Shown: positions 33,701-45,274 of the stretch, one piece after another
How positions within the stretch are numbered: the first letter of the stretch is position 1
Layout: each line of letters starts with the position of its first letter
Assembly (NCBI RefSeq): GCF_000001735.4
Contig: NC_003074.8
Location: 11,222,101-11,286,100 of the forward strand
Direction of reading: 5' to 3'
DNA: 64,000 nt
Source: Arabidopsis thaliana
Lineage: Eukaryota; Streptophyta; Magnoliopsida; Brassicales; Brassicaceae
Program-made: the position numbers and the translations under genes
Notes under the pieces: model-generated
Database searches by the model: none
Seen by the model: only the letters and a program-made list of their open reading frames with translations
Told to the model about the DNA's origin: nothing

Positions 33701-35487
33701 CTGGATAGGCACAGAAGACTGGGTCTTAAATACCGAAAAGGTTGCGGAACTAAGAAAGGTATGTACTTTATCAGATTCAATGTTGTTTCACATGCTGTTA
33801 TCTTTATTGGGCGACATTGGTTATCATTGTTTGGTCTTTCTCCAGTTTGCAGATAATGAAGATCTCCAATCTGAGTGGAGGGCAGCAAAGAAGAAGAACA
33901 AGTTGAAGGTTGTATCACTTATCAAGGAAAGAACTGGATATACTGTCAGCCCCGATGCAATGTTCGACATTCAGGTCAGTTCCAATGGATCTTGGTTACT
34001 TTTAGATTGATGAGTTGTTTGCTTGGGTTTTTCGGTTTGAGAAGTCCTTTACGCAACTCTGAGTAGCTTATGTAGATTCTTTTCTTTTTGCATTGAAAAC
34101 TTTTTGCAGATCAAGCGTATACATGAGTACAAGCGACAACTGCTAAATATCTTGGGAATTGTTTACCGCTACAAAAAGATGAAGGAAATGAGTGCTAGTG
34201 AGAGAGAGAAAGCATTTGTTCCAAGAGTTTGCATATTTGGGGGAAAAGCATTTGCCACATATGTGCAAGCTAAGAGAATTGTTAAATTTATCACAGATGT
34301 TGCGTCTACAATTAACCATGATCCAGAAATAGGTGACCTCCTTAAGGTATATATCTACTTACGTTCTTGTATTAGTCGTATTCTCAAGCGTATAACGGAA
34401 AATCTGCAATAATTATCTGGTTTTTGCATCTGTGGAGATTGGCACTTACTAATTAGAAGTGTTAACTAAACATGTAGGTTATCTTTGTTCCTGATTACAA
34501 TGTCAGTGTTGCTGAATTGCTCATTCCAGCAAGTGAGCTTTCTCAGCACATCAGGTAAAAACTTCTTTGGCTTAGTCACATTATAGTTTTTGGTCACAAC
34601 TCCATGAAGTTAAAATATTGAAATTGAGATAACCGGTAAACCATGAACTGGACTAGTTTCTCTTTTTTTCATAAGAACTTTAGAAACAAATCCTGACACA
34701 AGGAACAATATGTTTCGGTTACATTTATGAAAGGTTATAATCAATGGCACTCATACTTTTTGCTGGAGACTAAGAGTTTCTCTCTGCAGTACTGCTGGGA
34801 TGGAAGCTAGTGGGACAAGCAACATGAAATTTTCGATGAACGGTTGCGTTTTGATTGGAACCTTGGATGGGGCGAATGTCGAGATTAGAGAAGAAGTTGG
34901 AGAAGAAAATTTCTTCCTCTTTGGTGCCAAAGCTGATCAGATTGTGAACCTCAGGAAGGAGAGAGCAGAGGGAAAGGTATATACTATTTGAAGAGTTAAC
35001 CTTACCATGCTTCTGTTTTAGCATCAACAAGAATTTGATTTTTGACCTGGCTCTTGGCATTCCAGTTTGTTCCCGATCCTACTTTTGAAGAAGTCAAGAA
35101 GTTCGTTGGAAGCGGCGTCTTTGGCTCAAATAGCTATGATGAACTAATCGGCTCTTTGGAAGGAAACGAAGGCTTTGGACGAGCGGATTACTTCCTAGTT
35201 GGCAAAGACTTTCCTAGTTACATCGAATGCCAAGAAAAAGTCGACGAGGCATACCGAGACCAGAAAGTAAGTACTAATGCATTTTCTTTGAACATCAAGC
35301 TAATAATGTTGACTAAAATATGAAACTTACTCAAATATCAAACCTTGAAATTGCTGTTAAATGATTACAGAGATGGACGAGAATGTCAATAATGAACACA
35401 GCAGGTTCATTCAAGTTTAGCAGTGACCGGACGATCCACGAATACGCCAAAGACATATGGAATATTAAGCAAGTGGAACTTCCATGA
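30771..35487 (+). CDS. PHS1: Plastidial alpha-glucan (starch) phosphorylase PHS1
   Basis: Fifteen exons: 30771-31008, 31133-31374, 31444-31545, 31706-31882, 32004-32279, 32534-32805, 32955-33072, 33151-33513, 33606-33758, 33846-33974, 34110-34346, 34478-34554, 34790-34976, 35066-35266, 35371-35487. The product, about 960 residues, moves glucose between alpha-1,4-glucan and phosphate, giving glucose-1-phosphate, in the plastid stroma. The first ~60 residues are Ser/Arg-rich with few acids, as in transit peptides. Substrate-side motifs include [17 protein letters not shown] (exon 4) and [10 protein letters not shown] (exon 6); [14 protein letters not shown] (exon 13) carries the pyridoxal-phosphate lysine. 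The acidic insert in exon 8 ([17 protein letters not shown]) is the loop that marks the plastid isoform. From memory AT3G29320. Confidence 0.95.
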
Positions 35488-35601
35488 GCCTTGAGACAAG
35501 TCTACCTTAAGAACTCTTTTGTACGTCCCATGTTTCTAATGTAATCAAGGTAATAAGGAAATCATGTAATGATGCAATACAATGAACGTAAGAAATAAGA
35601 T

Positions 35602-36953
35602 TCACGAGTCAATGTAATTTACAAGGGCCTTCGCTGCCTTAGCGGCGTGCTTCTGACCGGCTAAATGATCGTTGTAAACAATGTCGCTATTACAAACTAC
35701 GTTGCATATTCTACACAATCTAATTGACTCATTTGACACCCCGCATTCCACGACTCTCCGTCTCTTTGATTCTAGATCTTCTGTTGTTGAATCCGCACCT
35801 CTCTTCCTAGCCTTGCTTGTACACGGATTTTCTTGTGGTCCTATTAAAGGGGCTGTAACGGTTGGTCCAGACAAAGAGGAACCCTTGTTAGACGACAGTA
35901 AACAGACCATTACAGTCAACCTTACAAACTTCACAGTGAGCAGAGCGAACAACCTTTCCCTTCTTCGTTCCAGGAAGTTGAGCTTGAACTATGTGGCCGG
36001 TCCAAGAGAAATCAGGCGGGTATATGCTATGAGACTGCTCTATAAGATCCTGATTCATCCTCAATTACAAAAGTTCAAGAAAATATCAAATTGAGCACAC
36101 CAGGAAGGTAGTAAATATTGCATAAGAAAACAAAATTTCGAAAATATTTCTTCAGATCTTATGTAGTTTTGTAACCTAGTCTACATGATGCCTTTCTAGA
36201 ACAAATTTGAAGTATAAACTGATCCTTTGCACACCGAGAGAAGCAAACAGATCAATCTCAAGAGAGCAAAACAGAGCAATCACAAAGCAAACATTGTATG
36301 ACATACATAAAAGACAGACTCTTAGACTTTATACACAGATCATAATGAATTGGTAAGATATACATAAAATAATCATTGATTTCACAGATCGAAGGATCTA
36401 AACATTGAGATTTGTGCAAACAAAAATTACTAGAGACTAAAACTTGATGACTAAGCAAAACAGAGCAATCTCACAAAGCAACTGAAATTCACTAATGCAT
36501 CAAGAACTTGTTGCAAAGGACCTGACTTTACACACAGATCCTAACGAATCACTGAGAAATCTATAAAAGACATCATCTTGACCACATTCCCACAACTTAA
36601 CGGAGAAAAATTCATAGCTTCCTCATCAAAGCATTCATATTTCTGAAACAACTTACAGGCCAAGCCGAGTTCTGCTGAGCATTCATATCTAAAGTATAAT
36701 ACGGCGTCGTATCCACAGTCACATATGATGTCGTCGCAATCACAGCCGCCGTAGAATCAACAACTCCAGGCGGTGGTGGAATTGCAATAGCTGAGGATTC
36801 ATAAGTTTGGAGATCGGAGATGGAACTAGGGTTTGGATTTGCGTAGTAACCATAATAGGAAGCGTAATACGCATCAACCGCCGTCGACTGATTCATTTCC
36901 GGTGGCTGTATCGCCGGTGCCGGCGGTTGTTGCCACTGACTGTTGTAATCCAT
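35602..36953 (-). CDS. zf-met/U1-type zinc-finger protein, first finger interrupted
   Basis: Exon 36953-36657 (99 codons) starts MDYNSQWQQPPAPAIQPPEM and is rich in Tyr, Pro, Ala and Asn. It ends at a good donor. A second segment opens after an acceptor at 36049. It carries AHCEVCKVDCN, the first half of a CX2CX12HX5H finger, but stops at a TAA after GLFTVV. In the next frame the sequence goes on with a basic linker (KARKRGADS) and an intact finger LCRICNVVCNSDIVYNDHLAGQKH, to a TGA at 35602. So the gene needs another splice form or is frameshifted. Fingers of this type bind RNA or dsRNA. From memory AT3G29330. Converges with PHS1, 115 bp between stops. Confidence 0.6.
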
Positions 36954-37486
36954 GGAAAACAAAATCAAAGTTTTGATCTTTTCTTAGTTCTTGCAGTTCT
37001 ATTGAAAACCGGACAAAAGACCAGACCGGTCGGACCGGTTTGATCGAAAAAATCTGTCCTTTTGGATTAAGTGGACCAATAAATAATCAATTTCACTTTG
37101 GATTGGACAAAATACCAGACCGGTCGGACCGGTTTAATCGAAAAAATTGTCCTTTTGGATTAAGTGGACCAATAAATAATCAATTTCACTTTGGATTGGT
37201 TCTGTATCTCAGACATGAAGGTGGAATTGAGACTGAGCTCAATGATAGTTTCAGACTAATAACAAAACCTGGTTTTTTTCCTTCTGTTTCATGTCTGTAA
37301 CACTAGCAATAAAGTAGAAACAATAGAGAGGAAAATGTCACAACTATACACATTCCTTATTATTCAACTAATCTGAAGATTCTATATAGATGAACACATA
37401 TCTATCCTTTCTCTGTAGTATATTTGGTATAATGTGAAACCTCAAAACCTTTGGTTAGACTTGGAAACATCAAAGCACTGACATTT
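36954..37486. other. Intergenic region with a 94-bp direct repeat
   Basis: Holds the shared upstream flank of the zf-met gene and the 3' flank of the C2H2 gene, plus the repeat listed separately. No gene. Confidence 0.5.
37021..37200. repeat. Two tandem 94-bp units
   Basis: CCAGACCGGTCGGACCGGTT at 37021 and 37115; both are followed by TGTCCTTTTGGATTAAGTGG and AATAATCAATTTCACTTTGG. The first part is a near palindrome. The tail (CTTTGGATTGGTTCTGTATC) occurs again at 39030-39052. Confidence 0.9.
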
Positions 37487-38485
37487 TTATATCCCCTGAG
37501 ACTTGTAGCTTGATGGTTGTGCAACAATCTTGCTAGCTTCTGAGTCAGTCACAGAGAGTGAATTACCATCTTCAGTACCCGCTAATTGGCCTTTAATCGA
37601 TCTGTGAAGTGTTTGGTGACCACCTAATGCTTGTGAACACACAAAACTCTTGCCACATATTATGCTTCTATAGCTACTAGAATTGTCGAAACACGAGTGA
37701 GCAAGCGGTTCGCTGAAGTTTAGTTTTGGCTCAGCACGATATAAGATCTTTTCATCCACAGAGACTTCAAAGCTTGGTGGTTGTGAAACAATCTTCTTAG
37801 CTTCTGGAGGAGAAGGTAATGCACTGAACCTGATTTTACTGCAAGTATCAAACTTGTCGAAACCCGAGTGAGCAAGCTGTTCGTGGAACTCTAGTTTCGG
37901 CTCAACACATTGTAAGATCTTCTCCTCCTGAGCATGTTCAAAGCTTGATGGTTTTGAAACAATCTTCTTAGCTTCTGATGAGTCTAACAGTGAACTATCA
38001 TCTTCAATGTACTCAGGTTTAGGCACTAGTTTCCATCTGTGAAGTCTCTGGTGACTACCAAGAGCTTGAGAACACACAAAACTCTTCTCACATATACTGC
38101 ATTTATAACTGGAGCGAGATTTTTTCTGTAGTTTCCTTCTCAAAGGACAAGGTTTAAGCTCTAAATCCATGAAACCATCACCTAGAGGCAAATTACTGAT
38201 AGAAGCAAAGTCATAAACTCCTTGACACAACATAACCAAGTTCAATGCAGCTTCAATCACCTCATGTTTCTCAATCTCAGCCATAAAAGAAGATCCTTTG
38301 AATCGATCAAAAGCTGAAACAGAGCAAACCCTAGACTTCTTCTTAAGACCCCAAATCCTTTCCAAACCATTCTCATCTTCGATTCTATTGTGATTACCAG
38401 AATGCATCCTCTGGTGACCATACACACCTTTTAAAGTTCCAAACTTTCTCCCGCATGTTTTGCAACCATGAAGTCTCTGAGACAT
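37487..38485 (-). CDS. C2H2 zinc-finger protein, downstream copy of a tandem pair
   Basis: 332 residues in one exon. I start it at the ATG at 38485 (MSQRLHGCKTCGRKF), because a good 3' splice site (TTTCAATTTTCAG) lies 14 bases before it, implying a leader intron. Fingers: GCKTCGRKFGTLKGVYGHQRMH near residue 8, YKCSICEKSFVCSQALGSHQRLH near 127, and a third with QALGGH at the end that reads YRSIICGKSF. In that finger the first Cys is replaced by Ser, so it should not bind zinc. QALGGH is the plant signature of DNA-binding C2H2 repressors. PPSF/KKIVSQP linker repeats join the fingers. From memory part of AT3G29340. Confidence 0.8.
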   Translation of the reverse strand: MSQRLHGCKTCGRKFGTLKGVYGHQRMHSGNHNRIEDENGLERIWGLKKKSRVCSVSAFDRFKGSSFMAEIEKHEVIEAALNLVMLCQGVYDFASISNLPLGDGFMDLELKPCPLRRKLQKKSRSSYKCSICEKSFVCSQALGSHQRLHRWKLVPKPEYIEDDSSLLDSSEAKKIVSKPSSFEHAQEEKILQCVEPKLEFHEQLAHSGFDKFDTCSKIRFSALPSPPEAKKIVSQPPSFEVSVDEKILYRAEPKLNFSEPLAHSCFDNSSSYRSIICGKSFVCSQALGGHQTLHRSIKGQLAGTEDGNSLSVTDSEASKIVAQPSSYKSQGI

Positions 38486-39163
38486 TTCGCCGACAAAAAC
38501 CTGAAAATTGAAACAAAGCTCATAGCTTTTCCGTTTGATTTTCTCGAGAAAACAGAGAAGAAGACAAAGATCGCGAAGAAACACACAAAATCAGACATTT
38601 CTAAGAAGAGAGTGATCATGTTTCGCTAGAAACTTGAAAAAGTCTAAAGCTTTTTCCAGTTTATTTTCTCGGGAAAATGTGGAAGAAAACGAAAGAATAA
38701 TCGCAAAGCAGAGAGCTTGATTAGCTTACCAGAACAAAATCTTCACTTGATTTTATGACTCAGGAAGAGAAAGAACACGTTTTGACCTAATCCGAAGAGC
38801 TGAAGACCTTAAAGAACACTTTTTTTTTACTTATCGCAGAGTTTGTAGTATCGCTTTCGATCTAAGCTATTGACAGACAACAATGGAGAAATTTACTTGT
38901 TGTGGAAGCTAATGAGTCTATTATGCAAAAGAAAGAAGACAGAGGATAGTTATATCCTACACTCACGCGTATCATAAACTTGGTGCTCCCTAATCGCTAA
39001 ACCAATTAATTGGTTTAAGTAATCAATTTTGAACTTTGGATTGGTTCTGTATCTGAAAACATGAGTTAACCAAAGAAACTGTATTTGAACCAAGCAAGAG
39101 GAAAATGTTAAGTATACATCTGCAACTTCTGTACTTAGAAGAGAAAAAGATTCAACTAGTAGA
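38486..39163. other. Promoter/leader of the downstream C2H2 copy
   Basis: The leader intron (donor near 38728) and promoter parallel 40670-40970 word for word in places (ATAGTTAT(A/C)TCCTACACTC, CTCCCTAATC). A shared TTTGGATTGGTTCTG word also ties it to the 3' flank of the first copy. This shows that promoter, gene and flank were duplicated as one unit. Confidence 0.6.
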
Positions 39164-40450
39164 CTAGCGAGAAAACAGTTCACTGAAGTCTTGTTTTGAC
39201 TCAACACAATGGAAGGTCTTCTCATGATAGATTTCAATGCTTGATGGTAGTGAAGCAAACTTGCTAGCTTCTGAGTCAATCACGCCAAACAGTGAAGTAC
39301 TATCTTCAGTTTTCTCATTTTTACGCGCTACTTTTTTCACTTTGATCGATTTGCTGCAACTAATAGACTTGTCGAAACCCGAGTGAGCAAGCAGTTCACC
39401 GAAGTCTTGTTTTAACTCAACACAATGTAAGATCTTCTCCTCCTGAGAGACTTCAAAGCTTGATGGTTTTTTAACAATCTTCTTAGCTTTTAATGAGTCA
39501 GAGAATGGATTATAGTCTTCAGTGTACTTCCTTTTACACGCTAATTTCCCGCTAATCTCTCTGTGAACTCTTTTGTGATTACCTAAACCTTGAGAACACA
39601 CAAAACTCTTGCCACATATTTTGCAATGACAGCTTGATTTCCACTGAGTTTTTGTCTGCAATTTACTTCTCAGAGTAGATGGTAATGCACCCGAATGAGA
39701 AAGCGGTTCACTGAAGTCTTGTTTTAACTCCACACAATGTAAGAACTTCTCCTCCTGAGAGACTTTAAAGCTTGATGGTTGTGAAACAATCTTCTTAGCT
39801 TCTGATGAGTCTAACAGTGAATTCTCATCTTGAGTACTCGCTAATTCCCTCTTAGTCGATCTGTGAAGTTTCGTGTGGCCACCTAGACCTCGATAACACC
39901 CAAAAATCTTGCCACATACTTTGCATTCATAGCAGGAGCTACTACTCTCAGGTCTTTTCTGCAACTTACTCTTCCGAGGATATACTTCACTGAACTCTTG
40001 TTTCGACTCAAACACAATCTAACATCTTCTCCTCTTGGGAGACTTCAAATTTTGATGGTTTTGAAATAGCATCTAAGGACTCAAACAATGAATTATCAAA
40101 TTTAGTATACTCCCTTTTACGCACTAGTTTCTCTTTAATCGGTCTGTGAATTCTTTGGTGACCACCTAGAGCTTGATAACACTCAAAACTCTTGCCACAT
40201 ATTTTGCATTTGTGACTTGATTTACTCTGCAGATTACTTCTCAGAGCAATAACACCACTGCAAGTAGTAGACTTTTCGAAACCCGATTGAGAAACCATTT
40301 CCCTCAAGTCTAGTAACAACTCAACACCATCTAAATCCATGGAATCATCATCATGAGGAGACAATTCAAAGCCATACTTTTTCTGAAAACAAAACCAAGC
40401 TCATTGCAGCTTCTTCTTCCATCTCATGCTCCACAATAGTCTCAGTCATA
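39164..40450 (-). pseudogene. C2H2 zinc-finger protein, upstream copy, two frameshifts
   Basis: Two open pieces, 40364-40008 (118 codons) and 40015-39164 (283 codons), together hold three intact QALGGH-type fingers (HKCKICGKSFECYQALGGH, YECKVCGKIFGCYRGLGGH, CHCKICGKSFVCSQGLGNH). Between them an extra base at about 40013 (CTCAAACACAAT against CTCAACACAAT in the other repeats) shifts the frame. A second shift lies near 40380, and the first finger of the other copy is reduced to CGYQRIDSG with a stop behind it. The 283-codon piece could be expressed alone. A model fusing both copies in one long gene by splicing is possible. Confidence 0.7.
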
Positions 40451-41254
40451 AAAGAAGTTTCTTTTAGTGACACTGAAACCGAACAAAGACCCCCAAATCC
40501 TTAGCAAACCGAGTAAACACCAGAATCAATCCTCTGGTAACCACATACATGAAGGTTATGGATTTTGCCACCAAGATGAAAACTTTCATCTGATTGAACC
40601 TGTTTCAGCATCAAATACGTTAAACCCACAAGAATCAAACACAGGAGAGTGAGAAGAAAACACTGAAATTGTAAAAAATCGTGAGCTTTTTTCGAGAAAA
40701 TAGGGGAAGAATCAAAAGAATGTAGAAAGATGAGAGCTTTGATCAGCTTACCAGAGCAAAACACTAACTTGAATTTAGGTATCAGGGCCTGAATCGCTGA
40801 GCTTGATCTGCAGAGAGTCTAGCTCTCGCTCAGCTTTTAACTCGTAGAGACTGATGAAAAAAGTTACTTGTTGCGGAAGCTATGAAGGCTATTTTGCAAA
40901 GAGATAGTTATCTCCTACACTCGCGTCTACAACTAACTACGTGCTCCCTAATCTCTAATTTTTTTATTGGTATCTTTTATATCGGTAATCTACGTTGGTC
41001 TAAAACCGGTTTGTGATGTATCCCAAAATGATTATCACATTTTCTTAAATGTCCATTTCGGAAAAAAAAGGGTCTATTTCCAAACTATTACCAGAGTTCA
41101 AAGTATGACTCCGATCTATAATTTTATATATCTCTAAAACTAAAGTTCTATACCTAGTTTTCTCCCTAAAATAAAATTTCTATATACAAATCTCTCCAAA
41201 TTAATAGTTCAAGATATATCAACCCACAATTATTGGTTTCATTGGTTTATTAAC
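40451..41254. other. Leader/promoter of the decayed C2H2 copy and intergenic DNA
   Basis: To about 40970 this parallels the leader and promoter of the downstream copy (see 38486-39163). The rest is AT-rich without a gene. Confidence 0.5.
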
Positions 41255-41685
41255 GGGATAAATGTCATTTAAATCATCACTTTACCATTTCCGTTGGTTT
41301 TGAAGCATAAAATCTCGATCTAGTGATTTAAATCCTCAATTTTATGTTGACGTTCAATATAATCACGAATTCGTTGACTAAGCCAATTAAGGCACATCGT
41401 TAGAAATCTTTCTAATCAAAATTTTTGATTTTTTCTCTCTTTTTCTTCAGAATCTCTCATCTTCTTTGGAATTTCTCTTCTTTTTCGAATTCAAAGTAAT
41501 ATTTCGTCTTAAGGTCGATTGACGACATCGAAAAAAAGAATTTGTGTCTCAATTTGCTTAGTCAACAAGAATTTGTGATTAATTTGAAAGTCAACATAAA
41601 ATTAAAGATTTAATTCACCAGATCCAAAGTTCATGATTTAAACCAACGAAAATGGTAAAGTGATGATTTAAATGACATTTTCCCC
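41255..41685. mobile_element. MITE of Mutator type with 10-bp target duplication
   Basis: Ends are inverted over about 46 bp: left GGGATAAATGTCATTTAAAT and on, right (reverse complement) GGGGAAAATGTCATTTAAAT and on. The flanks GTTTATTAAC at 41245-41254 and 41686-41695 are identical. A 9-11 bp duplication and long inverted ends fit Mutator-like elements. 431 bp, no ORF. Confidence 0.85.
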
Positions 41686-42278
41686 GTTTATTAACTACAT
41701 GCTCCGTAATCTCGTCGAAAGCGGTTTGTGATTTATCCTGAAAGAATTACCATATTTTCTTAGAATGTCCATTTCGGATATCGAATGGGTAATGGTTTAG
41801 ATTTAGGTTTTAGGGTTTACGATATTCATATTCTGATAAGGAGACAGGTTGTAAAAATTTGGAAAGTCACTACCAAACTTTTACTAATTTGAGTAAAGGT
41901 CAACTTCGAGACAAATAATTCAGATAATTACGAAAACATTATGGGCAAATTTGGGAAACTAAAAGATCTAAACACACAATTTTTAGAAGCACCCACTAGT
42001 CAAGACTTACTTAGTAATCACTATATCTTACTCAAACCAAACCTTTCAGAAGCAAACCAATATATATTATCATCACATTCATTAGTCCAATGGTTTCAAT
42101 TTTCTCGGATGAGATCAAACAATACATACTACTGATTTATAAACAACCATCACTTGTTTTTGTTTCTTTTTGCACATATTTTATTGAGTTTTTGAGCAAA
42201 CACCAAATCCAAAATAATTTAGAAGAGAAACTAAAGAAAGAAAGTCATCATCTTTTTTCTTCTTATGGACTAGTCTCT
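41686..42278. other. Intergenic DNA and AHP2 3' region
   Basis: No gene on the plus strand. The 3' UTR of AHP2 lies at the right edge. Confidence 0.5.
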
Positions 42279-43308
42279 TTAGTTAATATCCACTTGAGGA
42301 ACTATACCACCAGCTTGAATGATCTGTTTCTCAAGCTGAAACAACAACAACAACAACAATGTCAATGATTTGTTCATTACTCATAACCAAAATGATTCAT
42401 TAAAAGCAGAGCCAAAAACAGAGATGGATTCTATTCACACTCACATTGAACATATCTTGAAGCTTTGTCTTTAACGCCTTGTACTCAATATCCACTTGCT
42501 GCAAACATCTCACACACCTGTAACATAACATGAGACTATTATTACTCAACCAATGAGTCCCAAGAGAAAACCATAACTCGCTTACCCTTCGTAGTTCTTA
42601 GCTTCACAACATTCCTTGAAGCTAACACACAAAGTTTTGACCCTCTTGGCACCAACACTACATAGAAACAACACAAAGCTTTTCATCAATCAACAACACA
42701 CAACTTCTGCTACTTATATAAAGCGAGACATGATACATACCTTGAGCTACTACCCTTCAATTGATGCACACTAGCACCTACCTGACTAAAATCTACAGTT
42801 CCTGTCGTGTCCCTGAAATAGAAGTAGCCACAATCACACTTTAAGACAACACAAGCAATGATGATCTAGCTGAGAGAATATCAAAAACTTACAAAGCTCT
42901 AGCCATGTTACTGATAAGCTTCACACAATCTTCAAAGAAAAGTGAAAGCACTTCAGACACAAAATCAGGACTTCCATCATCTTGTAGCTTTTTCAACTCA
43001 GTAAATTGATCATCCAAAAACCCCTTCACATAAAAAAAACACAAACCCATGAATCTAAAGTTCCAACCTTTACACAACTCAAATCCCTAAAAATCATAAC
43101 TTGTAAAAATCTACATAAAGATTCAATCTTTCTTCACTTTTGTCATGAATCTATGCATATAGGAGTCAATCTAGTGTGTATATGAGCTAAATTAGCTAAG
43201 CAAAGAGATGAAATTGGGTTTGAAGAATTGTGGAATTGAAACCTGTTGGTAGAGAGAAATGGTGTAATCACGAAATTGTCTCTGAAGCTGAGCAATGAGA
43301 GCGTCCAT
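42279..43308 (-). CDS. AHP2: Histidine-containing phosphotransfer protein AHP2
   Basis: Six exons, 43308-43243, 43023-42893, 42812-42741, 42657-42586, 42517-42445, 42335-42279, sum to 157 codons, i.e. 156 residues, the length I recall for AHP2 (AT3G29350). The HPt core is [13 protein letters not shown]; His82 is the phosphorylated residue. In cytokinin signalling this protein takes phosphate from membrane hybrid histidine kinases and passes it to response regulators in the nucleus. The family fold is a four-helix bundle. Intron positions all have GT-AG ends. Confidence 0.95.
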
Positions 43309-43573
43309 GAGAAGAGTGAAGCGGAGATTGGGAGAGGATTTTTTTGTTTGGACTTTGATTATTGACTTGGATTTCTGGAAATAGCCAATCCCAAGAAGAA
43401 GAAACTTGTGTTTTGTCTTTCTCGCGAATTGTAACGCTGCTACCAGATTTTTTTACTTTAAATGGGAAACAATAATTAAAAGAGAAACACACAAATATTT
43501 GGACATTTTTATGTATTTATTTATTTGGGTGAAAAAAATTAAATAGAGAATTTTCATAATTAACATAATTTTA
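43309..43573. other. AHP2 upstream region
   Basis: Leader and promoter of AHP2 on the minus strand; AT-rich, no clear TATA element. Confidence 0.4.
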
Positions 43574-44260
43574 AAGTTTTTTTTGATAAAAATACCATTC
43601 AAAAGTTTTGTGAACATAAATAACACTCAAATAATTATTTAATTTTTAATTATTACAACTAACATTTAAAAAAATACAAAAATTCATACCAAAAATTTTC
43701 AACAATATTTTTCTACAAAATAATTTCCGTCAAAATTTTTCCACCAAAAATAATTACGCCGCCCACATTTTACCTACAAAAAAAAATTCAGAATTTTTTT
43801 TACAAAATATAGGAAAGATTTTAAGCAATTCAGGAAAGGTTTCACGAAATTTATAATTTTTTTCTTTTGTAACCCTTCCTGAATTTTGTAGAATTTTTCC
43901 TGAATTCCCGAATTTTTCTTTTTCGAAATTCAGGAAGAATTTTACGAAAATTTTTTTTGTAAAATCTTTCCTGAATTCCGTGAAATCCTCACGAATGTCG
44001 TAGTTAGCTTCCTCAAGTTTTTTTACAAGAAAAATTTGACGGAAAATTTTTTTTGCGGGAAAATTTATTACCGAATTGTTTTGGCAGAAAATTTGACGAA
44101 AAATTTTTAGCGGAAAATTTTTATTTTTATTTATTTAAATAAAATTAATTATTTATATTTAATATTTAATTAAAATTTTGAAAGCTACTTGTGAAATTTT
44201 TCAAAAAGTTGTTATTTTTGGAAGAAAAAATTTTGTTGGTGCTATTTTTGTCAATCCCAA
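43574..44260. mobile_element. TIR element (MULE/MITE-like), about 680 bp
   Basis: The left end TTGATAAAAATACCATTCAA matches the reverse complement of the right end, TTGACAAAAATAGCACCAAC, over about 50 bp with mismatches. The inside is repetitive, with TTCAGGAA/TTCCTGAA and GACGGAAAATTT/AAATTTTCCGTC words facing each other, so the strand can fold back. No ORF with a domain. Confidence 0.5.
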
Positions 44261-44579
44261 TTAAATATTTTTTTTTTGGGAAACATTTGGATTCAATACA
44301 AGTTTTTAAGTAAATTATTGGTATTTGGTTAATTAATAAAAACTCTTTTTCTGAAAAATATAATATGAAACACTCATTTAATAATATTAAATCTAATTTA
44401 ATTTTCTTATATAAAAGAAAAATATCAATCTTATGTTTCGATTTACTTGGAAAAATTAAAGTATTTGACATTATATTTTCTTTTCAAAGACCCAAAAAAA
44501 AAAAAAAAAAATTGCAACTTATTATTTCGATATTTTTAAATTACAATTAGACTAACCATTTAAAAGAAAATTTTGTGTA

Positions 44580-45065
44580 TAAGATTTTTAATATTATTCA
44601 CATATAGTTTTTTATGGTATCAGAGCTATATGTGATATGGTAAACTATTCACATTACAGATTGGAATACTCACCCAAGTTATGTAGCCAACTTCGGTGTG
44701 CGTACCTAAAAGGTTAATATGTGGTCACTAGTACTGTAAGGAATGCCTCTACGAATGGATTTATGCATATTTACTTAAACAAAAAATACCAATCGCAATG
44801 AGAGACATACAAAAACATAAAGCTTTAAATATGGAATCGTTAGGTGTCACTCAGAAATCAGAATCTCCAACCTGGAAACTTTTACAAGATGCGTTTGGTT
44901 CCTAATCCACCAGAGAAGAGATATCATGTGATTCTCTATGAACAATGTGCAAATATTCTTCCGAGTCAACTCTCGCAGACAAAGCTCAATAAGTGGCAAA
45001 ACTTTCAACGATTAACTACAAAGTACAAACACATTTTACTCCAATATAAACCAATATTTATTTAG
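44580..45065 (+). mobile_element. Copia-type LTR/primer-binding-site fragment
   Basis: TGGTATCAGAGC at 44617-44628 is the typical primer-binding site of plant copia elements, complementary to the 3' end of initiator methionine tRNA. Downstream, 44844-45065 is an open frame of 73 codons (EKRYHVILYEQCANI) that could be gag leader or chance. The other LTR and pol are absent. A fragment only. Confidence 0.6.
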
Positions 45066-45274
45066 TTTCTAAGGAAACAACAAAATTGAAGCGACATTGT
45101 CGAATACAAGTCCTCTTCGACCAAAAAAATATGAAAGTAATACCAAAAAAAACAAAACACACACCAGAGAACATAACAAACATATTGTAAGAAATATAAC
45201 AAGTCTTAAAGACAAACCACAAGAAGAAGAAAAGCACAAATGATGGAGGACGAAAGAGTCAGCAATGAACATCA

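Noticed and set aside
37040..37300. 86-codon frame with repeated CPFGLSGPINNQFHFGL
   Set aside because: It is a translation of the 94-bp tandem repeat; no gene signal.
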